DNA from: Amphiura filiformis
Taxonomy: Eukaryota; Echinodermata; Ophiuroidea; Amphilepidida; Amphiuridae
Direction of reading: 5' to 3'
NCBI RefSeq assembly: GCF_039555335.1
Contig: NC_092644.1
Span: 43,758,667-43,822,666, forward strand
DNA: 64,000 nucleotides
The notes beneath the pieces were generated by a model. That model worked only from the letters and a program-made list of their open reading frames with translations, ran no database searches and was not told the DNA's origin. Both the position numbers and the translations under genes were made by a program. Within the stretch, counting starts at the first letter, position 1. Each line of letters starts with the position of its first letter. This document shows, in pieces, positions 24,466-36,260 of the stretch.

Positions 24466-26092
24466 GGAGCTGATCCTGGCTGCGAAGGTCTATTGTGGAA
24501 TATCTAGGATGTGCGGTTCGTAGCTGCAAGTCCCTGTGTTGTTGTTCAATGGTTTATGGAATGATGTGGGGCCGTAGTGGTCAGCAACAACCTGTAAAGT
24601 GTGCTACGGCTTGTGGATCAACGTCTAGGCGTTGTGCCTGTGCGTAGCACATCATTCAGTGCGCTTATTCTCCTTTCATTTACTTAATGAAACAGGTTGA
24701 TATGTTATGTTTTGCCCCACTGGCTGTCATCTTGATAGAAACCTTGATGGTTTACCTTTCTGTAATGTCTTCCTCAGTCATCATACAATGATTTGTCAAG
24801 TGTTGACCAAGAAAATCTAAGAGTTGAGTGAAACAAAAAGAACGGACTATGTAGATTTAATGTCACACCAAAATGATCCTGATTATTAGGACTTTGTTTT
24901 CAATTTGTCCAATATGGTATACCTACTATTATTATATTTCCGAATTATTAACCAGCAATACAGAAAACGGATGTAGTGGGTTGGCTGAAGGAGCAGAGTT
25001 TGACATTATGTCAACATGTTACGGAGTAGCCTAAACCTCTTTGTTTGAGTGAAGGAGAGAAGTTAAGAGTGCACTTGTGAGACGTGGTTAAACTGCATTG
25101 CGTCAGGGGAAAACATAAAGGGGATTATGTTGCATTGGTGTCGCAAGTAGTGGTAAAGCAATGCTATGAATGAGTTGGAGTATAAAGAAAGAAGGATAAC
25201 ATCCATAATCAGATAATGGAATTCTTGAGATTATAAATTGACGTGCCATGTCACCAATACATACACTTTACATACTTGTACTATTGTACTTACTCAGTTC
25301 ATTCCAGGTGTACTTTCAAAAATATTCAAAATAAAATGTCATTCAAGTCTCAAGTGTAATCGGGATGGCGGTCCTCAAACCACCAATTTGGGAGTATTAT
25401 CTAGGAAGTGCGTTATTTCATCTATTTTCAGCACTTTTGTATTTACTCGAACCTTGTTGATGAGTGCTGTAAAATATAATTTTGAAAGTTCCTTCCTCTG
25501 AAAATCATTTGTTTGCCATGTTGCTATTAAACTGTTTGCCGACAATCCCGGTATGATCAGATCTGCTTTGAGTGCTTGAAGAAAATTCGATCAAAACAGT
25601 CAAGAGAGTTGTTTTGCAGTGTGATATCACCTTTTGACGGTTTTATGTGTTGAAGATGTATACACAGCATTTTGAAAACAGCTCTCAGTCATGCTTAAAT
25701 TCAGAGTTCACGGGAAATGTTTGAAAGTGTTTAACGGCTCAATTCTGGATAGGTCAATGTTAGATAATACGAAAAAATACGACGTATGACTTTACGGGCG
25801 GTTTCTCGAAGCACGGTTAGTGGTCAGGCTTCCTACGCCATCAAGTTTAAGCCCAATTTTTCATATTCCAGTCTTTACAATTTCACATCGTATATCATCT
25901 AGAAAAAGCATTCAATAAATTGGATCCATATTGGTAGGGCTAGCTGTCTGGCTTAGGAATCCTGGCCACTAGCCAAGCTGCGAGAAATAAGACCTAAGCG
26001 TTTTTATATGCAAATTATCCAAAAGAGCAAGACCTTGACGAATTGGGCTGGCTATTCCAGTTGAAATCCGTGTACCCACTGTTTAAGAAACA

Positions 26093-26275
26093 ATCTTAAT
26101 CTCCCACAAAGGGGTGTAGATTTTAAATTGAGTCACCCATTCAGGTAGGAAAGGGAGAATGCTCACTTCTCTGATTCAGGTAACCCAATTTGAAATTCAC
26201 ACTCCCTATGTAGATGATTAAGGTCATGTCTTCCATAGGAAATGTATGGATTTCAGATTGAATATTCCAATTTAC
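26093..26275. repeat. Short dispersed repeat R4 (copy A)
   Basis: Contains CACCCATTCAGGTA, TTTGAAATTCACACTCCCTA and GATTAAGGTCATGTCTTCCA. It recurs at 31915-32095 through the tandem duplication, and independently at 28648-28790. The two outer segments with CTTAATCT and AGATTAAG are inverted, suggesting a small foldback element. Confidence 0.6.
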
Positions 26276-27129
26276 CCGCCCAAAACGTATTCTCTCGAGG
26301 CCTGTTGTACTTCACAATCGACTTATTCAAGATGCAGATTCGATATTAGCAATTGCATCTGTTTACATCTCCAAGGACACATAAATTACGCCGTAATAGA
26401 TTTGCTTATTTGCATTCAGATTTATGAAGTTCTTTCTCAAGAAGTTATCTAAAATGGTGTAAACAGAAACAGAAACTAGTAGTAAACATACCATATGAAT
26501 TATAAACGTATCCGTTTTCACATCCTTACTCCCTTGATGGTTTACTTTGACCCACTGAAAGAAATATTTATTTTGTGTGTTTTGAATTGTTTCCTTACTC
26601 TTTTTTTTAAAGACATTTCTTGTTATTTTCTAAAGGAAACGATCTTTGATGACAACCTATGTGGTTCAACAATGACTTGTAAATTAAGATAATCAAAACC
26701 AGATATCCCTTATTGTGCACAAATTCTCTGAAATACTCAGTTCCTATTCGTCTGTAACCATATACTGTAATTTTAATGATAGGTAGTTCTAAGGCGTTGG
26801 AGGTTTTTATATAATATGAAATCGGACCCGTAAAATCCTACTTTAAAGCTCATTTATCACTTTATCGTCCAAATATCTGATATCATAATTGAGATCCCAA
26901 AGAACCCTGACCTGACGTTAATAGAAAAGACCAAGTAAATACATACGGTAGAATTACATCTGATTCGTCAAATTCAGTGGGAACTGGTTGACCTCAATAT
27001 TACTGTTAACCTTTTAAATGTGGATGTCGAGAATAGAAGTGGTCTCTTTGCCGATATGAAATTATAAAACTTTTCTGGGTCGTGTTTAACAAATTGTTAC
27101 TACTAATTCACTATCCTGAGAAACTGTCG

Positions 27130-27141
27130 TTTTTTCTTTCT

Positions 27142-27189
<48 letters not shown>

Positions 27190-27215
27190 TTCTTTTTTCT
27201 TTCTTTCTTTCTTTT

Positions 27216-27287
<72 letters not shown>

Positions 27288-27360
27288 TCGTTCGTTCATC
27301 CCTTCTTTCTTTCTTTCTTTTTTCTTTTTCTTTCTTTCTTTTTTCTTTTTTTTTTTTTTT

Positions 27361-27412
<52 letters not shown>

Positions 27413-27425
27413 TAATTTCATCTTT

Positions 27426-27481
<56 letters not shown>

Positions 27482-27482
27482 T

Positions 27483-27534
<52 letters not shown>

Positions 27535-27570
27535 TCGTTCTTTCATTCTTTCATTCTTTCATTCTTTCAT

Positions 27571-27602
<32 letters not shown>

Positions 27603-27604
27603 TC
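27130..27604. repeat. (CTTT)n microsatellite, about 475 bp
   Basis: Almost pure CTTT with a few interruptions (runs of T, CGTTCGTTCATCC, CATT variants). The 183-codon open frame over it (27082-27633) is Ser/Phe/Leu repeat only and is not a protein. The equivalent array in copy B is about four times shorter. Confidence 0.98.
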
Positions 27605-28011
27605 AGATGTTGAAATTTTTCCAATCTGCTTAACAAACCTGTATCTTTAACAAATCAATTCTAAATGTTTTGATTCAAAACGCATCCTTATCGCAGTAAG
27701 AGATGAATGACATGATAGCATTCGTACACCGATGTCAAACCCGAGGAGATGTTCAAATCTAATGATATTGCAAAGAAAGCGTGAATTTCCTTTGAAAATG
27801 AAATAATAACTGACTATTTTCTCCAATTTTACTTTCTACTTGTTCCATTTCTACTATTATCACGAAAGAGACATCATATTCTAGTAAATGAAATTGTATT
27901 GTTAGAAGTCATTTTATTTTGATCAAATAGGACACATTAGGTTATAACAGTAGAAATGCATACACCCCCATTGGAAGACATGACCTTAAGGGATCTAAAA
28001 TGAGCGTTTAT

Positions 28012-28634
28012 TGCGTTTCGACAGTATTTTTTATGGGACATGAGAGCACCTCGAACCTATCGAATTGCATTCTGAATACGAAGCATGTCTTTCTGATATC
28101 AAATAATTTTCATTTTTGAAAATCACAATATAATACAAATTTTATGACAAATTATAAAAATTTGATATTTTTCAAATTTTTGATATATAACAGTCCTCGA
28201 AGTAAATTATATAAATCTAATGATATATTCTTAAAGTGTATGTAGCAGGGAGGAAAAGCCGACGGTCAATTGAAAATTTTGACCTTTCATATTGAAGATA
28301 TGGATTTTTTTCCCAAAAGACCTAATTTTTTTTTGTGTTTTGGGAAAAAATCCATATCTTCAATACGAAAGGTCAAAATTTTCAATTGATCGTCGGCTTT
28401 TCATCCCACCTACATACACTTTAAGTATAAATCATCAGATTTATAAAGTTTACTTCAAGTACTGTTAAATATCAAAAATATCAATTTTAATGATTTGCCA
28501 TAAAATGTGTATTAAATTGCGAATTTCAAAAATCAAAATTATTTGATAACAGAATGACATTCTTCGTATTCAGAATGCAATTCGATATGTCTGATGTGCT
28601 CTGATGTCCCAAAATAAATACTGTCCAAACGTTC
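28012..28634. mobile_element. Foldback element with arms of about 300 bp
   Basis: Near-complete palindrome centred near 28325. Outer parts read CGACAGTATTT...GGGACATGAGAGCAC and the reverse complement of GTGCTCTGATGTCCC; inner parts share GGAAAAAATCCATATCTTCA and GTCAAAATTTTCAATTGA. The arms differ at scattered positions. No coding capacity. Confidence 0.9.
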
Positions 28635-28647
28635 ATACCCCAGCCCT

Positions 28648-28790
28648 TAATCTTCCACACAGGCAGTGTGAATAACAGGGTTACCTGAATGGGTGACTCC
28701 ATTTGAAATTTACACCCCCTGTGTGGAAGATTAAGTTCATGTCTTCCACAGGGGTGTATGGATTTCAACTGGGATATCCCATTTGACAGC
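28648..28790. repeat. R4, independent copy
   Basis: Carries TTAATCTTCCACACAGG, ACCTGAATGGGTGACTCC and GTGTGGAAGATTAAGTTCAT, matching the R4 copies at 26093 and 31915. Confidence 0.6.
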
Positions 28791-31700
28791 ATCTTCCGAT
28801 GATCTATAACCGATTTTCTCTTGCGTGTATATATTTTTATCATGTTACATTAGATTTCGAGTCATGTAGCCAAAGCAAACGATATTAAATAACACATTAT
28901 TAATAATAGTGAATCATGCTGATGAAGGTTTTACCATTATAAATCACCATGAATGTTTATCTTGAGAATTGTGTTTAAGGTCTGGTTATTAATATAGACT
29001 CCTAGATTTGATGAGTTTGTTCATAAAAAGTCGACTGTGTTTCTCGGTAAAGCAGGGCATGGTAAACGCACGCCTGTTGCATAATTGCTTTGCACAAGTA
29101 ACACAGAACGTAAGTTATCCACTTAACTTACGAGTTCGTATACATGAAATATAACATTTCAATTTCTACCTCAAGAATCTCTGAACTACTACTAGGCATG
29201 TTTGTCCTCACTGACATGTAAGTACAACAGAGATGTCAAAGCATTGATCTAAAAGACATTCAGGACCTCAATGTATTACAGTTATCAAGAAAAGAGTGAC
29301 AATTATTTGTCCGTACTAAGAAAGAAAGAAAGTTTATCTTTATTGAGAGATTTGGTAAATTTTGGATTTCCATATTGTCAAATCGAGTCGATTCTTCTGA
29401 CGTTGTATATAAAAGCAAGGGTTGACTCCAGGGAATATTACAACTTAGACACATGTTTGATTTCTTGTTGAACCTTGTGTCCATTTGATTCAATTGGATT
29501 TAGTAGTGCTACTTTTGATAGAATTTTATTGACCAAGACGGTGAGTTGACAAATACGTATAGGATATAGGATAATGTGTGTATCTTTGCGCGTTTTGTCC
29601 ACCTACCCGCTACTTTGTGGGAGGAACAACTTTGACCACAGACTATATTTGTTGTATGATTTTGACACACAACGTGAGCCATTTATATAAAAGACCGACA
29701 CACTCAAGTTTATTATGGTTACATTATTTTCAAAGTTTAATGTACGTACGTTCATTATTACGTTCATCTATCAGCGCTATTAGGTTATTACGTTTGGCGC
29801 TTTATAATCTGTGTCTATATATTATTTCAACGTAAAAAACCCATATATATTATAAAATATATGAAACATTGAACTCGTGAGCTATATTTTTGACAGATTG
29901 AAACCAATTTTAGTTTTCTGCAAATAAGCAGTCTGCAAGCCGTCAAATACATTCATGTATTATATTGGAGAGCTTTTATATGTTGTTGACAAGCTAACAA
30001 TATGATAGGTGCACTTATACTGAAAAAGGTTGAATGAGTTGTGGCCACTGTGGGCCCAACTTTCAGGACTCTCTTAACAAATGATCTCATTTACTTTCAA
30101 TTACCATTTTTTCAGTAACCTTTTTTCAAGTACCTACTTTATAAAATATTCTGGATAAATTTTAGATAAAATCCAAAATAACAAATTTTGTTCTCTCTTA
30201 TAGGCAGAATATATTTCGTTACAAGTGGTTGATGTAAGAATATCGTGAATGCATAGTTCTAAAAGGAGCTGATCCTGGCTGCGAAGGTCAATTGTGGAAT
30301 GTCTAGGATATGCGCTTCTTGGCTGCAAGTCCCTGTGTTGTTGTTCAATGGTTTATGGAATGATGTGGGCCGTAGTGGTCAGCGACAACCTAAAAAGTGT
30401 ACTAAGGCTTGTGGATCAACGTCTAGGCATTTTGCCTGTGCGTAGCACATCACTCAGTGCGCTTATTGAAGTTTTTCTCCTTTCTTTTACTTAATGAAAC
30501 AGGTTGATATGTTATGTTTTGCCCCATGGCTGTCATTTTGATAGAAACCTTTATTGTTTACCTTTCTGTAATATCATCCTCAGTCATCATACATGATTTG
30601 TCAAGTGATGACCAAGAAATTCTAAAAGCTGAGTGAAACAAAAATATGGACTATGTAGATTAATGTCACACCAAAATGATGCACGACGAACATATTAGGA
30701 CTTTGTTTTCAACTGGTCCAATGTGGTCAACCTACTAGTATTATATTTCCGAATTATCAACCCGCAATACAGAAAACGGATGTAGTGGGTTGACTGAAGG
30801 AGCAGAGTTTGACATTATGTCAACATGTTAAAGAGTAGCCTAAACTTCTTTGTTTAAGCGAAGTAGAGAAGTTAAGAGTGCACTTGTGAGACCTGGTTAA
30901 ATTATATTGCGTCAGGCAGGGGAAAACATAAGGGGATTATGTTGCATTGGTGTCGCAAGTAGTAAAGCAATGCTACAAATGAGTTGGAGTATAAAGAAAG
31001 AAGTGTAACATCCATAATGGAATTCTCGTGATTATAAAACTGAGGTGCCATGTCACCAATACATTAACGTTACATACTTGTACTATTGTACTTACTCAGT
31101 TCATTCCAGGTGTACTTTCAAATTCAAAAATATTCAAAATAAAATGTTAAGTCTCAGGTGTAATCGGGATGGCGGTCCTCAAACCACCAATTTGGGAGTA
31201 TTATCTAGGAAGTGCGTTATTTCATCTATTTTCAGCACTTTTGTATTTACTCGACACCTTGTTGATGAGTGCTGTGAACTTAAGAAAAATATAATTTTGA
31301 AAGTACGTTCCTTCCTCTGAAAATCATTTGTTTACCATGTTGCTATTAAACTGTTTACCGACAATACCGGTATCAGATCTGCTTTGAGTGTTTGAAGAAA
31401 AGTCGATCAAAATAGTCAAGAGAGTTGTTTTGAAGTGTGATATCACCTTTTGACGGTTTTATGTGTTGAAGATGTATACACAGCATTTTAAGGACAGCTC
31501 TCAGTCATGCTCAAATTCACAGTTCACGGGAAATGTTTGAAAGTGCTTAACGGCTCAATTCTCGATAGGTCAATGTTAGATAATACGAAAAAATACGACA
31601 TATGACTTTACGGGCGGTTTCTCGAAGCACGGTTAGTGGTCAGGCTTCCTACGCCATCAAGTTTAAGCCCAATTGTTCATATTCCAGTCTTTACAATAAA

Positions 31701-31914
31701 TTTCACATCGTATATCATCTAGAAAGATCAATCAATAAATTGGATCCACATTTGTAGGGCTTGCTGGCTGGCTTAGGAATCCTGGCCACTAGCCAAGCTG
31801 CGAGAAATAAGACCTAAGCGGTTTTATATGCAAATTATCCAAAAGAGCAAGAACTTGACGAATTGGGCTGGCCATTCCAGTTGAAATCCATGTTCCCACT
31901 GTTTAAGAAACAAT

Positions 31915-32095
31915 CTTAATCTTCCACAGAGGGGTGTAGATTTTAAATTGAGTCACCCATTCAGGTAGGAAAGGGAGAATGCTCAATTCTCTGATTCAGG
32001 TAACCCCATTTGAAATTCACACTCCCTATGTAGATGATTAAGGTCAGTCTTCCATAGGAAGTGTAACGATTTCAGATGGAATATTCCAATTTACC
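31915..32095. repeat. R4 (copy B)
   Basis: Counterpart of 26093-26275 within the tandem duplication. Confidence 0.6.
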
Positions 32096-32936
32096 CGCTC
32101 ATAACGTGTTCTCTCGAGGCCCGTTGCACTTCACAATCGATTTATTCAAGATGCAGATTCGATATTATCTGATTATCTGATTTCATCTCCAAGGATACAT
32201 AAATTACGCCGTAGTAGATTTGCTTATTTGCATTCAAATTTATGAAGTTCTTTCTCATGAAGTTATCTAAAATGGTGTAAACAGAAACAGAAACTAGTAG
32301 TAAACATGCTATATGAATTATAAACGTTTCCGTTTCCACAGCCTTACTCCCTTGATGTTTTACTTTGACCCACAGAAAGAAATATTTGTTTTGTGTGTTT
32401 TGTTTCCTTACTCTTTTTTAAAGACATTTCTTGTTATTTTCTAAAGGAAACGATCTTTGGTAACAACCTAAGTGGTTAAACAATGACTTGATTTTTAGTA
32501 AAACGCCTCTTAAAATTTAAGATAATCAAAACCAGATATCCCTTATTGTGCACAAATTCTCTGAAATACTCAGTTACTATTCGTCTGTAACCATATACTC
32601 TAATTTTAGTGATAGGAAGTTCTAAGGCGTTTGAGGTTTTATATAATATGAAATTGGACCCTTATAATCCTATTTTGTAGCGCTTTTATCACTTTATCGT
32701 CCAAATATCTGATATCATAATTGAGATCCCAGAGAACCCTGACCTGACGTTAATAGAAAAGACCAAGTAAATACATTAGGTAGAATTACATCTGATTCGT
32801 CAAATTCAGTGAGAACTGGTTGACCTCAATATTACTGTTAACCTTTTAAATGTGGATGTCGAGAATAGAAGTGGTCACTTTGCCGATATTTCTGGGTCGT
32901 GTTTAACAAAATTGTTACTACTAATTGGAAAGAGTG

Positions 32937-33050
<114 letters not shown>

Positions 33051-33458
33051 CAGATGTTGAAATTTTTCCAATCTGCTTAACAAACCTGTATCTTTAACAA
33101 ATCAATTCTAAATGTCTGGATTCAAAACGCATCCTTATTGCAGTAGGTGATGAATGAAATATATATTTTTTATCATGTTACATTGGATTTCGAGTCATGT
33201 AACCACAGCCAACGATATTAAACACACTTATTACTGCCGTTGAAGGTTTTGCCATTATAAATCACCATGAATGTTTATCTTAAGAATTGTGATTAAGGTC
33301 TGGTTATTAAGATAGATTCCTAGATTTGATGAGTTTGTTCATAAAAAGCTGACGGAGTTTCTCGGTATAGCAGGGCATGGTAAACGCACGCCTGTTGCAT
33401 AATTGCTTTGCACAAGTAACACAGAGTGTACAACTTACGAGCTCGTATACATGAAATA

Positions 33459-34187
33459 CAGGGTGTCCCAAAAGTAACTTAACATTGTCAATTTGCCATA
33501 TCTCAAATATTTCCTACTTCATAACAAAATGGAGAACATATCCACATAGATTGATCTTTTAGAATTATTCTGATACCAAAAACAGCATTATTGATGACCC
33601 CTTTACCTTACTGTGCGACTGTACATATGAGTGTATCAAACCCACAAAAGCAAGCTCATAATGTTCTTTGTTCAAGCACATGAATGATGTGCTTCCCTGA
33701 ACGATAGAGTTGGTTCACTTACTGGGCACACGCTACATTTAGGTATGAACATTCATGGATTACATGGCCTAGCTTAAGTGTGACTGCTGTTTTAGATTAT
33801 ATGTAGGATATATTGACAATATTTAACTTTACTTTAAGTGAAGATGAATTTCCTATAGATCAACGGATTCAGATCGTATGGTTCTTTGCCGAGACAAAGT
33901 CGGACAAACTCACTCAAGCAAAGTTTAAGGAACATTTTAATGTAGATTATGCACCCAGCCGAAATACAATCCAGCAACTAGTGCAGAAATTCCTATAAAA
34001 GTGGGTTTTACGGTACGGTAGATATCCGTTAATTTCATGCTAAAGGGTCATGACCACATAGGCATGTTTGGTATCATAACATTTTTAAAAGAATTATCTA
34101 CATACTGTGCAATTGTTGTAACAACACTATTAACCCAACGCAAGGTATGGCAAGTTTACAATGTTAAGTTACTTTTGGGACACCCTG
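33459..34187 (+). mobile_element. 729-bp IS630/Tc1/mariner-type element, internally deleted
   Basis: Perfect inverted ends starting CAGGGTGTCCCAAAAGTAAC continue for about 30 bp and, with mismatches, about 42 bp. TA dinucleotides flank it (33457-33458 and 34188-34189). Copy A has the uninterrupted sequence at about 29150, which proves insertion. Only an N-terminal helix-turn-helix remnant of the transposase survives. Confidence 0.92.
33813..33998 (+). pseudogene. Transposase N-terminal helix-turn-helix remnant
   Basis: A 61-residue frame. Residues about 14-60 read QRIQIVWFFAETKSDKLTQA...SRNTIQQLVQKFL. This matches the pattern of the N-terminal DNA-binding domain of IS630/mariner-type transposases: start helix, aromatic, Lys/Ala-rich linker, recognition helix ending L(V/I)xKF. 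A stop follows directly, and the DDE catalytic domain is absent from the 729-bp element, so it cannot catalyse transposition. The element could have moved only with help from a full-length relative. Family assignment rests on the HTH pattern, the TIRs and the TA target site. Confidence 0.7.
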
Positions 34188-34959
34188 TATTACTGTAACA
34201 TTTCAATTTCTAACTCAAGAATCTCTGGACTACTACTAGACATGTTTGTCCTTATTAACATGCAAGTACAACAGATATGTCAAAACGTTGATCTAAAAGA
34301 CAGTATAGGACCTGAATTTATTACAGTTTTAAGAAAAGAGTGAGAATTATTTGTCCGTACTAAGATAGAAAGAAAGATTATCTTTATTGAAAGATTTGGT
34401 AAATTTTGGATTTCCATATTGTCAAATCGAATCGATTCTTCTGACGTTGTTTATAAAAGCAGGGATTGACTCTAGGGAATATTACAACTTAGACACATGT
34501 TTGATTTCTTGTTGAACCTTGTGTCCATTTTATTCAATTGGCCTTTAGTAGTGCTACTTTTGATAGGATTTTATTGACCAAGACGGTGGAGTTGACAAAT
34601 ACTTATAGGATAATGTGTGTATCTTTGCGCGTTTTGTCCACCCACCCGCTACTTTGTGGGAGGAACAACTTTGACCACAGACTATTTGTAATATTTGTTG
34701 TATGATTTTGACATACAACGTGAGCCATTTATATAAAAGACCGACACACTCAAGTTTATTATGGTTACATTATTGTCAAACTTTAATGTACTTAAGTTCA
34801 TTATCTTTTACTCTAATTCAACGCTGTCTATTATTAGCGCTATGGGGTTATTACGTTTGATGCTTTATAATCTTTGTCTATATATTACGGTATTTCAACG
34901 TTAAAAAACCCCGATATCTATTATAATACATTGAACTCATGAGCTAGATAATTTATGAG

Positions 34960-35417
34960 CTATCATCATCATCATCATCATCAGCCCATATCATCCCACT
35001 GCTGTGTAAAAGTCTCTCCCAAATACTGCCATTTCTCCTGTCTCCTGCAATTCCTCTCCAGGCTGTTGTTCCCAGGTAGCTGACCAGATCATCTCTCCAT
35101 CTCATGATCTATAATAGCTCGAGGTCTTCCTCTTTTCCTTACTCCATACAATGGTTGCCACTCTGTTGTGAGCTGACTCCATCTTTCATCTGTTATCCTA
35201 CTCAGATGTCCAGCCCACCTTCATTTAATTCTTTTTACTGTTGTTAACACATCCTTTACTCTTGTTTGTTCCCTAATCCAGCTGTTCTTTTTCTGGTCTC
35301 TCCTTGAATACCCCAGCATCATCCTTTCCATACTTCGTTGTGTAGTCTTAAGTTTCCTTTCCATATCTTTGTTTAATGTCCAAGTTTCACTTCCATATGT
35401 TATGGCAGGTAAGTTTC
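34960..35417 (-). pseudogene. RTE-clade retrotransposon, 3' end of ORF2
   Basis: Reading the minus strand from 35417 gives LPAITYGSETWTLNKDMERK, then a thumb/C-terminal region with KRGRPR and WQYLGETFTQQW, ending in (TGA)n at 34963-34983. The C-terminal pattern and the short-repeat tail fit the RTE clade. An in-frame stop lies about 60 codons in, near an IK*RWAGH stretch, so it is dead. It continues upstream at 37990-38252, separated by a later insertion of about 2.6 kb. Confidence 0.75.
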
Positions 35418-35546
35418 CTTTTCAGACAATTTGGCATGTGTTTATCTGTTAGTATATGGTCGAATCCAATGAAAAGTGTACACGGCATGTTCAGGGCCAT
35501 AACTTAAAAGTATTAATCAATTGGCATTCGTTTTTGTATTGTGTTT

Positions 35547-35996
35547 AGGGGCTGTGCAATAATTATGAGCCCTGGGGGAGGGTAAAATTGGGGGGGGGCA
35601 AGAAATTTTTGGCGAGCCAAAAGGGGGGCAAGCGATTTTTGGCCAGCCGAGAGGGGGGGCAAGCGATTTTTGGCACACATTCATGGGGCGCCTTTTAAAT
35701 AAAACGCTCTAAAAAGGCTTAGGAAAACAGTACAGAAACGCTTTAATATGCAAATTTTCCTGCTCGCTGCGCTCGCAACATATATCTAGACCATTTAAGG
35801 TTTGAAAATTGGGATCCCAAAAATTTGGCATGTGTAAGGGGGGGGAAAAGATTTTTTGGCGAGCTGAGAGGGGGGAAAGCGATTTTTGGCGAGAGGGGGG
35901 CAAGCGATTTTTGGCAGGCCGAGAGGGGGGGCAAGCGATTTTGGCGGGCCGTTCGAAATTTTACCCCCGGGGAAAAATAATTATTGCACAGCCCCT
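35547..35996. mobile_element. 450-bp MITE with G-rich internal repeats (Harbinger-like)
   Basis: AGGGGCTGTGCAATAATTAT at the left and its exact reverse complement at 35977-35996 form perfect 20-bp TIRs. TTA on both sides (3-bp duplication) suggests the PIF/Harbinger group. The interior holds several imperfect units with GAGAGGGGGGGCAAGCG and TTTTTGGC, giving G-runs of six to nine. Open frames across it (such as 35809-36156) are repeat artefacts. Confidence 0.85.
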
Positions 35997-36260
35997 TATT
36001 CGCCTTGATCATACGCTTCGCGCCATATATAATAAGACCCCCTTCTGTGAAAAACTTAGACACAGAGACCCCAAAACCCCAAAACATGCTATTTTTACCC
36101 ATTTAACATCTAAAAACAGTTATGAAACGGAAGTCATTGGATTGAATCTAAATTGATTTCCTGAAAGGCGTGTATTCAAAGATTTCCTGTTCAATTTTTC
36201 ACATATTTGTATATAATTATGAATTTTTTGTGATAATTTTTTGAGTGGTATTTTTTTACA

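Larger units (their letters stand above)
27711..28826. mobile_element. Insertion specific to copy A
   Basis: Copy B reads straight across this point (about 33150-33165). The insert holds the 620-bp foldback element (28012-28634) and an R4 repeat (28648-28790), so more than one event may be involved. Confidence 0.7.
24466..30264. repeat. Tandem segmental duplication, copy A
   Basis: Begins GGAGCTGATCCTGGCTGCGA, as does copy B at 30265, and the two copies abut directly. They remain colinear apart from insertions: copy A alone carries about 1.1 kb at 27711-28826 and a longer CTTT array. No open frame is conserved between copies beyond chance, so the duplicated unit appears non-coding. Confidence 0.9.

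Noticed and set aside
27082..27633. 183-codon Ser/Phe/Leu-rich open frame
   Set aside because: It is the (CTTT)n microsatellite translated; all frames without stops come from the repeat unit.
34963..34983. ATC triplet run as an independent microsatellite
   Set aside because: It is the (TGA)n 3' tail of the RTE fragment on the minus strand.
35743..36156. Overlapping open frames on both strands with Pro/Ser/Leu or Gly/Glu repeats
   Set aside because: They are products of the G-rich tandem repeats inside the MITE at 35547-35996.
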